64,000 bases of DNA from Mikania micrantha (lineage: Eukaryota > Streptophyta > Magnoliopsida > Asterales > Asteraceae): contig CM018690.1 in the NCBI GenBank assembly GCA_009363875.1, forward strand, positions 5,692,788 through 5,756,787, given 5' to 3'. The notes under the pieces were generated by a model. It was not told the origin of the DNA and ran no database searches. It saw only the letters and a program-made list of their open reading frames with translations. The translations under genes were made by a program, and so were the position numbers. Below, in pieces: positions 1 through 9,700 of this stretch. Within the stretch, counting starts at the first letter, position 1. Each line of letters opens with the position of its first letter.

Positions 1-667
1 ATAAACGGATAGCAGCCTCAAGTGTTTTGGGGTTGCTCTCGTAAACAATGTCTTGGATCTGCATGGGCAGACCGCCTATGTACTTCTCTATTGCTCTCTC
101 CAATGGCGTCACCAAATGAGGTACCAGTAGACTATACTCGTGAAAACGAGTATTGTAGATAACATTCTCGCCGCTATCTTGTTTGAGTTCCCAGAACTCG
201 GTCTCCAGTTTCCTCATCTCGCTATGCGGACAGAATTCAGTGGTCATCAGATTCTTGACCTCTGTCCATGTCAGTGCTAGGGCAGCATCAACTCCCCTAG
301 TTCGCTTTTCGCCATTCCACCAAGTTAGTGCTCTTTTTTGGAAAACACTGGTGGCATAGCGCACCTTCAAGTTCTCAGGACAGTCGCTGTTGATGAAGGT
401 ATTCTCCATGCTCTCAAACCACTGCAGTAGACCAGTGGTTGATTCAGCACCCGTGAACTTCAGAGGATTACAGGAGTTGAAATGCTTGAATGTGCAAGTT
501 GGCGGATTTGCACCTCCTCTGTTTTGATTGATGTTCTGATTGGCCTGAGTCAACTGGTTCACCAATCCAGAGATAAGTGTTGCTAACTCTTGTATGCCGG
601 AGTTGGCATTACTGTTGTTAGCATCCCCATTGTTCGAGTCATCTTCGTTGTGACGGCGTGGCGGCAT
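1..667 (-). CDS. Ty3/gypsy chromovirus gag, N-terminal part (runs off left edge)
   Basis: The reverse strand is open from an ATG at 667 to position 1 (about 222 codons). The protein begins MPPRRH, like the gag proteins at 17165 and 60413. It has a low-complexity N-terminus and then the retrotransposon gag core: a Trp-rich segment (QWFESMEN), FQKRALTWWNG, FCPHSEMRKLE, YNTRFHEYSLLVP and YIGGLP. Gag forms the cytoplasmic virus-like particle that packages element RNA. No stop or frameshift is visible in the part shown, unlike the other gag copies here. Its PBS and 5' LTR lie at 6178-6190 and 6194-9700. Zinc knuckles and pol would lie beyond the window. The family call is firm; activity cannot be judged. 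Confidence 0.9.
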   Translation of the reverse strand, partial: MPPRRHNEDDSNNGDANNSNANSGIQELATLISGLVNQLTQANQNINQNRGGANPPTCTFKHFNSCNPLKFTGAESTTGLLQWFESMENTFINSDCPENLKVRYATSVFQKRALTWWNGEKRTRGVDAALALTWTEVKNLMTTEFCPHSEMRKLETEFWELKQDSGENVIYNTRFHEYSLLVPHLVTPLERAIEKYIGGLPMQIQDIVYESNPKTLEAAIRL

Positions 668-920
668 GTTTCTGAGAAATTAGAAACATGTTACTACCGT
701 TTGCAACGTAAGTCATACAAACAATGGTCAAATGAGTTCATTTAGACAGTTAAGATTACATATAGGAACTATATTTCTCTCCTATATGTCATTAAACTCA
801 TAAAAATTTTAAGTTTCCTAAAATTATACTAAGTGTCCTAGTTGGTCATAACTAATATTAACTAACTATTCCTAAGTTCCATACATTCCCCACCCTATAC
901 CAACACTGACAACCTCCCGA

Positions 921-1004
921 TGCAATGCAACAAGCTTATATATAGGGCATATGCAGAGGTAGATCGCAACCTCCCCTACACCGTCACACCACCGTTCCAT
1001 TGCA
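921..1004 (-). promoter_or_regulatory. Hairpin module copy a (leader)
   Basis: The arms TGCAATG (921-927) and CATTGCA (998-1004) pair perfectly. Between them, read on the minus strand, are the conserved loop blocks GTGACGGTG, GGGAGGTTGCGATCTACC and CATATGCCCTATATATAAG. The loop matches copies at 5643, 5870 and 9297, but the arms differ from all of them. Confidence 0.55.
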
Positions 1005-1115
1005 CCATGATTATGCCCTTATTAGCATTTAGGGTGTATCATGTATTTTACTATAGTCTCACTTCACAAACCTTATCCTAGGTAGGATATAATGAGTGAA
1101 GTGGTCTATAGTTCC

Positions 1116-1440
1116 CTTGGACAATTAGGTTCGCCTAATGTCTAAGTTCACCTGACATGTAGGTTCGCCTATTGCTAAGTTCACCTAATGTCTAAGTTCA
1201 CCTGACATTAAAGTTTCCCTAATGTCTAAGTTCACTAAATTCCTTACCAAATCTCAATGTCCATAATCATCAGTAAGGGTCCATATCATCACTGAGTGCT
1301 CTTATTGTCACTAAGTGTTCATATCCTCCCTATAGTTTATTCTCATCAAGTGTCCATACCATCACTAAGTGTTAGAATCATCACTATGCGTTTATATTAT
1401 CACCAAGTGTCTATATCATCACCCAAGTCCATATTCCATC
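1116..1440 (-). repeat. Two short-unit minisatellites in the gypsy leader
   Basis: At 1116-1245 a unit close to AAGTTCACCTAATGTCT recurs about five times with variants (GGTTCGCC, CACCTGACAT). From 1258 to 1440 a unit close to TCCATATCATCACTAAGTG recurs about eight to nine times. Related degenerate copies resume after the solo LTR at 5461-5530, so the solo LTR landed inside this array. Confidence 0.55.
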
Positions 1441-1783
1441 TCTAATCGTTCATAACGTTCGTTGATCCTATGCACCCTACGTGTGTAACATCAGTGCTGG
1501 ACGCGTGCCGAAACAGTGATCACAACAGTAAACATGTACAGTAATTCAGGCACACATTTCGAGAAACTATGTTTAGACTATTACTACTTTTGATTAACAT
1601 GAAACTATTATACGATTGTCTGAATTTGACTGAAACCTTAGGGTTTAACAGTCTGAAACATGTCAGACAACACAGTGTTGAAACATAAATACTTGATGTG
1701 ATACTAGTTTGCCTAAACGTATGTGAGGTTAAACAAAACGAAACTATAACGGTTATTGTTACGGAATGCTAAACCGACGAGTT

Positions 1784-1914
1784 ATTCGTATAGGTGACGA
1801 TCTGTACGAATGATTCTGATAGTTTAACGTTCTGAAATAATGACTTAACAGTAGAAAACAAGAATCAGAAAGCCAAACCATCGACGTGTTCATTCGAATG
1901 ACGATTCGAACGAA
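1784..1914 (+). promoter_or_regulatory. Paired U3 dyads around TGACGA (solo LTR)
   Basis: Dyad 1 is 1784-1811: arms ATTCGTATAG and CTGTACGAAT, loop GTGACGAT. Dyad 2 is 1887-1916, with arms TTCATTCGAA and TTCGAACGAA around TGACGA and an outer CCATCG...CGATGG. Both have near-identical partners in the LTRs at 6194, 12690 and 56049. TGACG is the core recognised by TGA-type bZIP factors; any role here is inference. Confidence 0.6.
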
Positions 1915-2289
1915 TACGCGCGATGGTGACGCGATCTGATGAAGCGATAACGAAAATGAATAACGATACGATCGATCATAAATTTAAAGAAATATAATAG
2001 TTCTTATTTTACAATTTTGAAACTCATCATAAAATAATTTAAATTTAACTATTTTATTAAATCGCGAAGAAAACTTACGAAACGCTAAAACTAATGAAAC
2101 GCATAAAAATAATTAAGTTCGACAAATAAATTATTACAACGATAATTAAAATAAACTTTAGAAATAAATAATCATCCAATTAGTTTAAGATAATCCTTTT
2201 GTTTAAATTTACAAAATACGCGCGTAACGACCGGATACGCGACGAAAACGCGAACCGAGCAACCGAAACGAACCCGAACCACCTCGGGG

Positions 2290-2297
2290 TATATAAA
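2290..2297 (+). promoter_or_regulatory. Predicted LTR TATA box
   Basis: TATATAAA follows a C/G-rich CCTCGGGG and precedes a pyrimidine-rich stretch (ACCCTCACCCCTCTCTCTAG). The equivalent site in the 56049 LTR is TATAAAAA at 56830. The position, about 0.8 kb into the LTR, fits a U3/R boundary just downstream. Confidence 0.5.
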
Positions 2298-2715
2298 CCT
2301 TAGATTATCACATTTAATTCATTATCACCCTCACCCCTCTCTCTAGACCAAAAATCCGGTTTCCATCTTCAACCCCAAGATCCAACCTTTGAAACCCCAT
2401 ATCTCACTCGTTTCTTATCCGATTTGGGTGATTTTTTGCGCTCACGCGAAGCCCTTGACGAGCTCTACAAGGAAGTACAACGGATCTACAAAGTTACCCA
2501 GTCATTTTTGAGGTATTTGGTCTTAAAGTGTCCGAAAAAAAAGGTTTTTCTAACCCTTTTTGTCGACATACACACACATGACTTGTTTCTCGGCCCAACC
2601 ATTCTACCCTATCAACTTTAAGAATCATCAGTGATCTAGAACCATCCTTGGATAACAGATTTGAGCTGTGGTGATGCGACTGTAAACAACGAAGGGACGT
2701 GATGAGGATGTTGGA

Positions 2716-2945
2716 ACCAGGGTTCGTGAGCCACAGCTCCGGCCGAACCCTGGTGGATTTTCACGAACCTTGGCACACAAGGGCCGAACCCAAGCGAACC
2801 ACGAACCTTCACTGGCGAACTCAACCTCTGGCCAAACCCTCGGTCACAGCCGAACCTTTACCCAGGCCTACGAACCTTTCACGAACCAAGCATGTTGAGT
2901 GGCGAACCCATTTGAGCCTCACCTTGCCCCGAACCTAGCCTTCAT
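2716..2945 (+). repeat. CGAACC motif array in LTR
   Basis: Roughly a dozen copies of CGAACC(C/T), often as GCCGAACCC or ACGAACCTT, occur at irregular spacing of 10-25 bp. Equivalent arrays sit at 7868-8275 (reverse), 13731-14190 and 57236-57615, always a few hundred bases past the predicted promoter. The small open frames through them are by-products. Confidence 0.6.
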
Positions 2946-3087
2946 GGGAGCCGAGCCTTGGGACTTCTAGTTGATAGGTTCGCTGGTTGCAGCCCCACTT
3001 CTTTTTCCAAAGCAGTTTAATGCTATTTTATGCGATAGTCAGTGATGTTGTTCGGTCAAAAACCCCTTGGCTCACGATGGTTATAAT

Positions 3088-3755
3088 CGGCCCAGTGTCA
3101 ACAGGCCCAATAACGACAAAACAGGCCCAACAGCTTGTGTTTATGTTCAACAGAAAATAATTGGCCCATACCTATATTCTGGCCCAATCTTTTCGGCCCA
3201 GAAAGCTGGCCCACTCATAATTGGTTCAGTCTAATATAGGACCATATCATTTAATTTCGCAGGCCTAACATCATTACAATTCGGCTCAATTTCCTAGTTC
3301 AATAGCCAGTCCACATATACCTAAGGCCCACATGAAATTTGATCAGGCCCGCAACAAACATGTTCAGTCTATTCAAGGCCCAAAACATTAGTAGCCCAAC
3401 AGTAGGCCCAACCTAGTAATCGGTTTATGTGGGATGAGTAGCCATGGTGTTGTTGGTTCAACATTTCGGCCCAAACCTTAAAGCCACCCAAGACTATGTG
3501 GCCCATACAAAGCACTCAACCCCTTTTCTTTGCCTAAGCCCAAATCATCCGGCCCAATAGCTTATGATAATGGCCTAGCCATTTCTATGAATCGGCCCAC
3601 ACTTAACCGGCCCAAAGAAAATATAAGGAGATCAAGGGATTTCTTAGGCCCACTTCTTGTTGGGCCCAACTCATATCAACTTGGTCCATGAGTACTAATT
3701 AATCAACTAACAACACCTAATGGGTTATATTAGCAAACTATTATTCGGCCCATTT
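3088..3755 (+). repeat. GGCCCA (site II-like) array in LTR
   Basis: About eighteen GGCCCA motifs occur in some 670 bp, many as GGCCCAA or GGCCCAT. The complement, TGGGCC, is the plant site II core bound by TCP factors. A second dense array lies at 57745-58135 in the related LTR; the 12690 LTR keeps only a few copies near 14570-14600. Confidence 0.55.
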
Positions 3756-4290
3756 AATTGGGACTTTAATTTAACGTATTAACATGATGAACAAGGGTTA
3801 CGTAAAATTCTTTTGTAAAGTTACGCAAATAAATGAGTATGCTTACAAAGATACATATAATGCAAATGATAGACTTAACTTTCAAAGGTGTTGAAACTTT
3901 AAAAAGGCAAGTAGGGCCGAATAAAGACCATGATTCATTAGTGTTAGCCAACTTCAGGGCTAACACTAACTCTTATACTCGCACTAATTAATAGAACACA
4001 TACTTATCAAACTACAACACTATGAAATCAATACAGGAGAGTGAACATCAAAACCAGTGCAAAAAAAGAGCGCGTGTATTCTTATTCTACTTAAGGCAAG
4101 CACTTCGGACATAAGGTGAGTTCATTGTCCCCTTTCAAATTTATTTGTTTTACTACGGGACTGAGAAGCATGTTAAACATTTTCATAAATTGTTGAAATG
4201 TTACTTATTTCTTTAAACATAAACATAATTCTTATGTTGAACCTTATACCTTAAGCTTGAGGCTGAAAAGCAATTGTTGAATCCTTGTGA

Positions 4291-4490
4291 GATTTAATGC
4301 TATTACATGAGACTTGATACAATTACATGAGACTTGATACAATTACATGAGATTTGATACAATTACATGAGACTTGATGCTATTACATGAGATTTGATGC
4401 TATTACATGAGACTTGATACAATTACGTGAGATTTGATACAATTACATGAGACTTGATGCTATTACATGAGACGTGATGCTATTATATGA
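4291..4490 (+). repeat. 20-bp tandem repeat, ten copies
   Basis: Ten head-to-tail copies of a 20-bp unit (GACTTGATACAATTACATGA). Two sub-types alternate, GATAC-AA and GATGC-TA, and a partial eleventh copy follows. It lies in the 3' third of the solo LTR. Confidence 0.85.
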
Positions 4491-4607
4491 GACTTGAAAT
4501 AAACATATGATATACATGATGAATCAATGATTGAATACTTGAAACTTTATGCTTGGAAACTATTACTTGCGCATGAAACATTGTACATGTATCTAACCAT
4601 AGTCTAC

Positions 4608-4934
4608 GTAATTGCTAAACTTCTGGTATTCCAGAGCTTGTACCTATGGGGTGAGATACATGTAAAAACATAAACATAATGATACTCAGCTATTACCTGG
4701 TTATAAGGGACATGTAATTGCTAAACTTCTGGTATTCCAGAGCTTTTGTTGGCTTATATGAGGTATGTAAAGGCTAAACATGAAAGTATCGATTCTAGGC
4801 TATTACCTGGTTATAAGGGACACGTAATTGCTAAACTTCTGGTATTCCAGAGCTTGTGTCGGCTTATATGAGGTATGTAAATGCTAAACATAAACGTAAC
4901 GTTACGGAGCTATTACCTGGTTATAAGGGACATG
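4608..4934 (+). repeat. About 106-112-bp tandem repeat, three copies
   Basis: Copies start at 4608, 4714 and 4824 with GTAATTGCTAAACTTCTGG. Each ends with GCTATTACCTGGTTATAAGG, and the last runs into the CCCTATATATAAGCAT block. The open frame at 4856 is produced by the repeat. GGTATGT (4872-4878) can pair with GCATACC (4947-4953). Confidence 0.75.
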
Positions 4935-5642
4935 CCCTATATATAAGCATACCGATTTGGATATTACAGGTGGAGTTAATGAGGTTAAGGTTTTACCGAA
5001 AGAGGTTTGTTGAAAACTATTTTAAACATATAAACTTTATGAACTCACCAACCGTTGTGTTGACTTGATCTTTTTACATGCTTTCTCAGGTGAAGAACAG
5101 GTTTAAGCTTAATCTTTTGGATATGCATACTAGGCTGCCCAGATAGAGGACCTAGTAGACTTTTGGAGAAGCACATCTTTTGTTAATGACACATATCACT
5201 TTTGATATCTTATGCATACACAAGATATAAACATTTGATTCTTTTGGTTAGGTTTACTTAGTTAAATTGCAGAACATTGCTATTGTAATTTAACTTTGTA
5301 ATCCTATATATCATTTGATTGTGCTTTAGTTATTCTTAAACGTTGATGCTATGTAAACAATCAGATCATCATGATTATCACCCGCGATATCACGCCCCGG
5401 GAACCTTCCGCCCGACGGGGACTTCGATCCAACCCCGTCGGCTCGGGGTGTGACAACGTGTCCAATAAGTGTGTTTATAAATGTGTTTATATGTGTCCAT
5501 CAAATGTGATCATTCAAGAGTCCATCCAAACCATTCCAGCAATCATACCATCAACAACCATATCTCATCAATCTCAACTTTACAACAATTCCTAGTAATA
5601 TCCTAATAATATCCTATGTTCCTGACACTGACAGACCCCCAA

Positions 5643-5726
5643 TATACTACAAATGGTATATGTATAGGGCATATGCAAGTGTAGATCGCAACCTCCCTTA
5701 CACCGTCCCACCACCTTTGTAGTATA
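5643..5726 (-). promoter_or_regulatory. Hairpin module copy b (leader)
   Basis: The arms TATACTACAAA (5643-5653) and TTTGTAGTATA (5716-5726) form a perfect 11-bp stem. They enclose, on the minus strand, GGTGGTGGGACGGTG, GGGAGGTTGCGATCTAC and CATATGCCCTATA. Confidence 0.65.
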
Positions 5727-5869
5727 CCACGAGTGTGTCCTTGTCTGGAGATCAAGAGATCTAGCAGATAATTCCTATAGCAGATAATTTCCTAAGCAGT
5801 TAAGTTCTTAAGCAGATAAGTGTCCCAAACGGGTAGTTCCCTTATTCCTCAATACTGACATCCACCCAA

Positions 5870-5955
5870 TGTACTGTAAATGGTATATATATAGGGCATA
5901 TGATAAGGGTCAGTCGCAACTACCCAAACCACCGTACCACCACCTTTACAATACA
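5870..5955 (-). promoter_or_regulatory. Hairpin module copy c (leader)
   Basis: The arms TGTACTGTAAA (5870-5880) and TTTACAATACA (5945-5955) pair over 11 positions with one mismatch. Compared with copy b, three stem positions changed on both sides so that pairing is kept (A:T to G:C twice, C:G to T:A once). The loop keeps GGTGG, ACGGTG, GTTGCGA and CATATGCCCTATATATA. Confidence 0.65.
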
Positions 5956-6177
5956 CCACGAGTCTGTCCTTATCGAGTCATTAGGGCACAAGTAAGAAAT
6001 TAATTAGTAAGCAACATATATAATCAGATGTATAACAGGAGTTCAGTTAACATGTAATAAACACATAAGCATGAAATCCTGAATATACTAACTAGTGTAT
6101 GAATTTCTTCATACTAGTGTATCCTACGGTTATAGACTAGGTCAACCATTTCTAGTAACCTAATTCCCTATAACCCA

Positions 6178-6190
6178 GGCTCTGATACCA
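6178..6190 (-). other. Primer binding site, initiator-Met tRNA type
   Basis: Read on the minus strand this is TGGTATCAGAGCC, two or three bases after the LTR end. The first twelve bases complement the 3' end of plant initiator tRNA-Met. The same PBS is at 16991 and 60242. Confidence 0.85.
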
Positions 6191-7867
6191 ATCTGTAACA
6201 CCCCGACCGATGGCGGAAACGTCGGGATGCCACGAGGGATGTGTAGATTGTTCAAAAGCTCGTGGGCATCTAAACATGTATCATCACATATCAATCAAAC
6301 CAAATAAATGTTTACACAAAAATCATGTTCATCATGAATTAAATACATCAAATACAAAAAAGATATAGCTAAACTAACTAAACTCTAATCGCCCGAAATT
6401 TAGTTAATTAGCTAAGTCCAAGAATCCTATGTGATGATGTCCAAAAATGAAAATTCATCCTCTTCATCCTACTTAGCTTCATCACCTGAAACATGTAAGA
6501 AAATCAAGTGTCAACTACAAAGTAGTTGGTGAGTAATCATAAGTTTTATACTGAAAAGATTTTATAAAATGAATTTAAAAGTTTAAGTTCAAAAATAGTT
6601 TTATAAAAGGTTTAGATAAAATGAGTATAAGTGCTTATGATTTTATGAGAAAATCCACAATAATACCTGTATGAGATAATCCAACCAATCTCCAAACTCA
6701 ACAATCAACCACATACACAAACACGTAATCACATATCCAATCAGTCATAGTCAATCATAGATAATCATAATCAATCATAGATATTCAAAGTCAATCATAG
6801 ATAATCAAACCACAAACCAATCAACCAATCTCAACATCAATATTCTCAAATAATGTCTGTGACTATACATGATCATTATGTAATTAACATAAGTTAAAAA
6901 CATGATCCATGGAGTGGTAGCTAACCACGTGGCAATACACGGAACCAAAGCAATTAACCAAGGTCAAAAGCAATGTTTCTCGGAGTCGTGATAATCCAAG
7001 TGACAAGACATGTAATCTTTGTTATTGACCGAGGTCAACGACAATGTTACACGAATATATAAATATAAGTGATAATCCAAAAATAATGATAATTCAATAT
7101 TGTGAATATCATATTGATAAACATGTATTAGCCTTGTGTTATCAAAATATTATTTGAATTTGGTATACATGCTTCACCTCCGAGTTTTAAAACAAAACAG
7201 TTTAAAGAAAGGGAGGTTATGAGAACTCACCTGAAGTCCTTAGAATTAGAGTTCTTGTAATATGCGCGCTCGCGTATGTGAAATCCAAAACTAATCAATT
7301 ACCTGTAATTATCATACGTTTCGTGATCATAAGTATTCATGTTTTATTTCAATTAAGTATTCTTAAGGGTTTACCGTAACCTTGTAAGTTTCTCGTTTAC
7401 TTAGTCTACTTTATCTAAGTTACAGTCAACTCCAAGTGTTTCTATAAATAATCGACATTAAAATGTACTTTAACTTGACCATTTATATCTTATAATGATA
7501 ATTGTTGCTTTTTGATAGATTATACGTGTTCCCATATCTATGCCCATCCTAAAGTGATAACTCTAATTGAATATAAGTCAATACGTGCATGCATGTTAAA
7601 TTTCTTGATCACCAACATTTTAAGCTACTTAATGTAAACTTTAAGTTTTCAAAAGTTTGTACTTAGGTTACAAGGGTAAAATATTTCAAGATACGTAATC
7701 CACGATATAAAACCTTATTAGTTTCACTTTATTGTAGAAAGATGATCAATATCTTACATGCATGCATAGTATTTTATATGTATGTATAAGTATATACATA
7801 ATCTTGCTTCCCATGATTCTTTAACCTCCTAATTAAACGAGTTGTGGTTTTTGTTCCCCATGGGCAG

Positions 7868-8275
7868 CGAACCTATTGAGCCAAGACCATAGGTTCGGCC
7901 AGTAGGGTTAGGGTTTGGCTAACCATGTGTAAGGTTCGGCTCTAGAGGCTAAAAGGTTCGTCCCCTGCTAATGGTTCGCTGCTAGAGTTTCATCCTCAAA
8001 GGTTCGTCTAGGTTGTTAGTTCCATGGTTTGCCATGCATGGTTCGTGGGATGCTAGGGTTCGTTTGATGTGGCTGCAAGTTGACAACAGGTTCGTGGCCC
8101 CATCGATAAGGTTCGGCTGACCTTAATGGTTCGCTAGGGTTCGTGGAGTGCCATGGGTTCGCAGCCCATGGGTTCGGCCAGAACTAGGGTTCGCGAGGCC
8201 AGAAAAGGTTCGGCCTTAGGTTGGTCGTTGGCAGCAGGTTCGCTGGGCTGTTCTTCCCCCTCCATGGCCGAACCT
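7868..8275 (-). repeat. CGAACC motif array (reverse) in LTR
   Basis: About twenty GGTTCG motifs on the plus strand (CGAACC on the element's own strand) at irregular spacing, often as GGTTCGGCC or GGTTCGCT. Equivalent in position to the arrays in the other three LTRs of the family. Confidence 0.6.
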
Positions 8276-8996
8276 GAACATCATCTTCAACATCTTCGAT
8301 AACCTGTGGCTTAGAAAGCCTTCTATGGCCTCCCTTAACTCAATAATAACATGGTTTAACCAATGAAAACCCTAATCTTGCTTAAAACTAGAAATTAAAT
8401 GCCCATTACGTTTGTTTAGTAACAACCGAATTAAGAGTTTCAGATGTACCTCAATCTGTCAAGAAATCGTGAGTTTTTCTTGTACTTCTTGATTCTACTT
8501 GATCTTGTGGTTGTTTAGGGCCAAGAATCACGCAATTCCGTCAAGAAACGAGTTCGTAATCGTAGAGAGAAGTTGGGTATTGTGAGGGTGACGAATTTTG
8601 GAATTTAGAGAGAGAGAGATAGTGGAAAGTGAAAGAGAAAATGAGCTCTTCTACTTTAATACACCGTGTAATCCCCGTGTGCTCGGTCACGCTTTCATCG
8701 CGATAAACAAAATTAATTGCTCGGTTTTATTCATTAAACATAATTAAAATATGACCCGTTTAAATAATTAAATTTCATTTTTATAAAAGCCATAGTTTTA
8801 AAGAAAATGATTTCAAATAAATTATTTCATAAAACAATTCTATTTCGTTTCGTTAATTTAATTATTTAAATTACCCAATTTATTCGAATTTAATTTAAGT
8901 TGTGATTCCTAATAAATATTTTTAGTTTTCTTTTATTAATTTAACATCGTTAAATATTATTTAATTATCTCGTCGAAACGCGTTACTCGCGTACGT

Positions 8997-9128
8997 ATTC
9001 GTAAAGATCGTCACCTTTGCGAATCCAACGCTCGTACCGTATTTCGATTCGATTTACTATTTATGGAATATCGTTTCAGAATATTATTTTTAATAATTAT
9101 ATTCGTGTGAATCGTCACCCACGCGAAT
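8997..9128 (-). promoter_or_regulatory. Paired U3 dyads around TGACGA (minus LTR)
   Basis: At 8997-9024, ATTCGTAAAG pairs with CTTTGCGAAT over ten positions (one G-T) around ATCGTCAC. At 9101-9128, ATTCGTGTG pairs with CACGCGAAT (one G-T) around AATCGTCACC. The loop is the complement of GTGACGAT. Confidence 0.6.
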
Positions 9129-9296
9129 ACATTATTAAATTAATATTTATGAATTAATATTCGTGTTTAAATAATGTTCGTAACCTCACCATCGCGTAAT
9201 CGTTCTTATTATGACTTCCATTATTTATTACTCTAATATTATCATTCCCAAACCAAAACCCACTAAACCAAGTCACTGACACATCCATGATAGACC

Positions 9297-9368
9297 GAAA
9301 TATGCATATGTATAGGGCATATGCAGAGGTAGATCGCAACCTCCCCTACACCGTCCCACCGCTATTTC
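9297..9368 (-). promoter_or_regulatory. Hairpin module copy d (in LTR)
   Basis: The arms GAAATA (9297-9302) and TATTTC (9363-9368) enclose GGTGGGACGGTG, GGGGAGGTTGCGATCTACC and CATATGCCCTATA on the minus strand. Here the module sits near the LTR start, whereas in the plus-strand LTRs it sits near the end. Confidence 0.5.
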
Positions 9369-9700
9369 AATTAACCATGACCATGTGTCCTTGACTACGT
9401 TTAGCAACCAGACCATAACAAACTCCCAGTTCCATCCCAATCCAACCCAAATCCATTCTCATTCCAAACTAATAATCCATAATCAGTATAATGTAACTGC
9501 GATAAACTCTCTGGTTCTGTTTAGTTGGGTTACAACTAAACTCCCCATGGTTTACGCTTATAATGATATGTTCTAAGCATAAATACCAGTAACAGTGATA
9601 ATCATCAAATAATGTGTCAATATTAATAATTACAAAATCTCAGGTCGTAACAGTACAATCGTACGGATGTACGGACAACCTAAAGTACAGTGATGTTACA

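Larger units (their letters stand above)
668..1478 (-). other. 5' leader of the minus-strand gypsy element, gag-proximal part
   Basis: This non-coding stretch lies between the gag ATG and the solo LTR at 1484. With 5461-6177 it makes a leader of about 1.5 kb, far longer than the 160-bp leader of the plus-strand relative at 17004-17164. It holds short-unit repeats (1116-1440) and one copy of the hairpin module (921-1004). No open frame of note. Confidence 0.6.
1484..5455 (+). mobile_element. Solo LTR of a chromovirus, with TSD ACGTG
   Basis: The element starts TGTAACATCAGTG and ends GGGGTGTGACA. The 5-bp duplication ACGTG flanks it (1479-1483 and 5456-5460). No PBS or PPT adjoins it, so it is a 3972-bp solo LTR left by LTR-LTR recombination. 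It belongs to the same family as the LTRs at 12690 and 56049: U3 dyads at 1784-1914, a TATA box at 2290, a CGAACC array at 2716-2945, a GGCCCA array at 3088-3755, tandem repeats at 4291-4934, and the CCCTATATATAAGCAT block at 4934-4950. It lies in the leader of the minus-strand element and is therefore the younger of the two. Confidence 0.9.
5461..6177 (-). other. 5' leader of the minus-strand gypsy element, PBS-proximal part
   Basis: Continues the leader after the solo LTR. Next to the PBS it resembles the leader at 17004 (a GGTTATAG start and GACCTAGTCTATAACC), which supports the orientation. The middle holds two copies of the hairpin module. No coding signal. Confidence 0.6.
6194..9700 (-). 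mobile_element. 5' LTR of the minus-strand gypsy element
   Basis: On the minus strand the LTR starts TGTAACATCACTG at 9700 and ends GGGGTGTTACA at 6194, directly before the PBS (3507 bp). It carries the family landmarks in order: a hairpin module (9297-9368), U3 dyads (8997-9024 and 9101-9128), and a motif array (GGTTCG on the plus strand, 7868-8275). The right end abuts pol sequence of another element at 9701, so this element inserted into that one. The matching left junction and the TSD lie outside the window. Confidence 0.85.

Noticed and set aside
2424..2621. 65-aa frame after the predicted LTR promoter
   Set aside because: The equivalent stretch in LTR F (56990-57080) shows the same nucleotides with the frame broken, so it is conserved as DNA or RNA and not as a protein.
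4291..4490. Regular 20-bp repeats, CRISPR-like at first sight
   Set aside because: The units are contiguous with no spacers, and lie inside a plant LTR; the 32-bp array at 52560 was rejected as CRISPR for the same reason.
4856..5068. 70-aa open frame
   Set aside because: Produced by the 108-bp tandem repeat and the LTR end; no family features.
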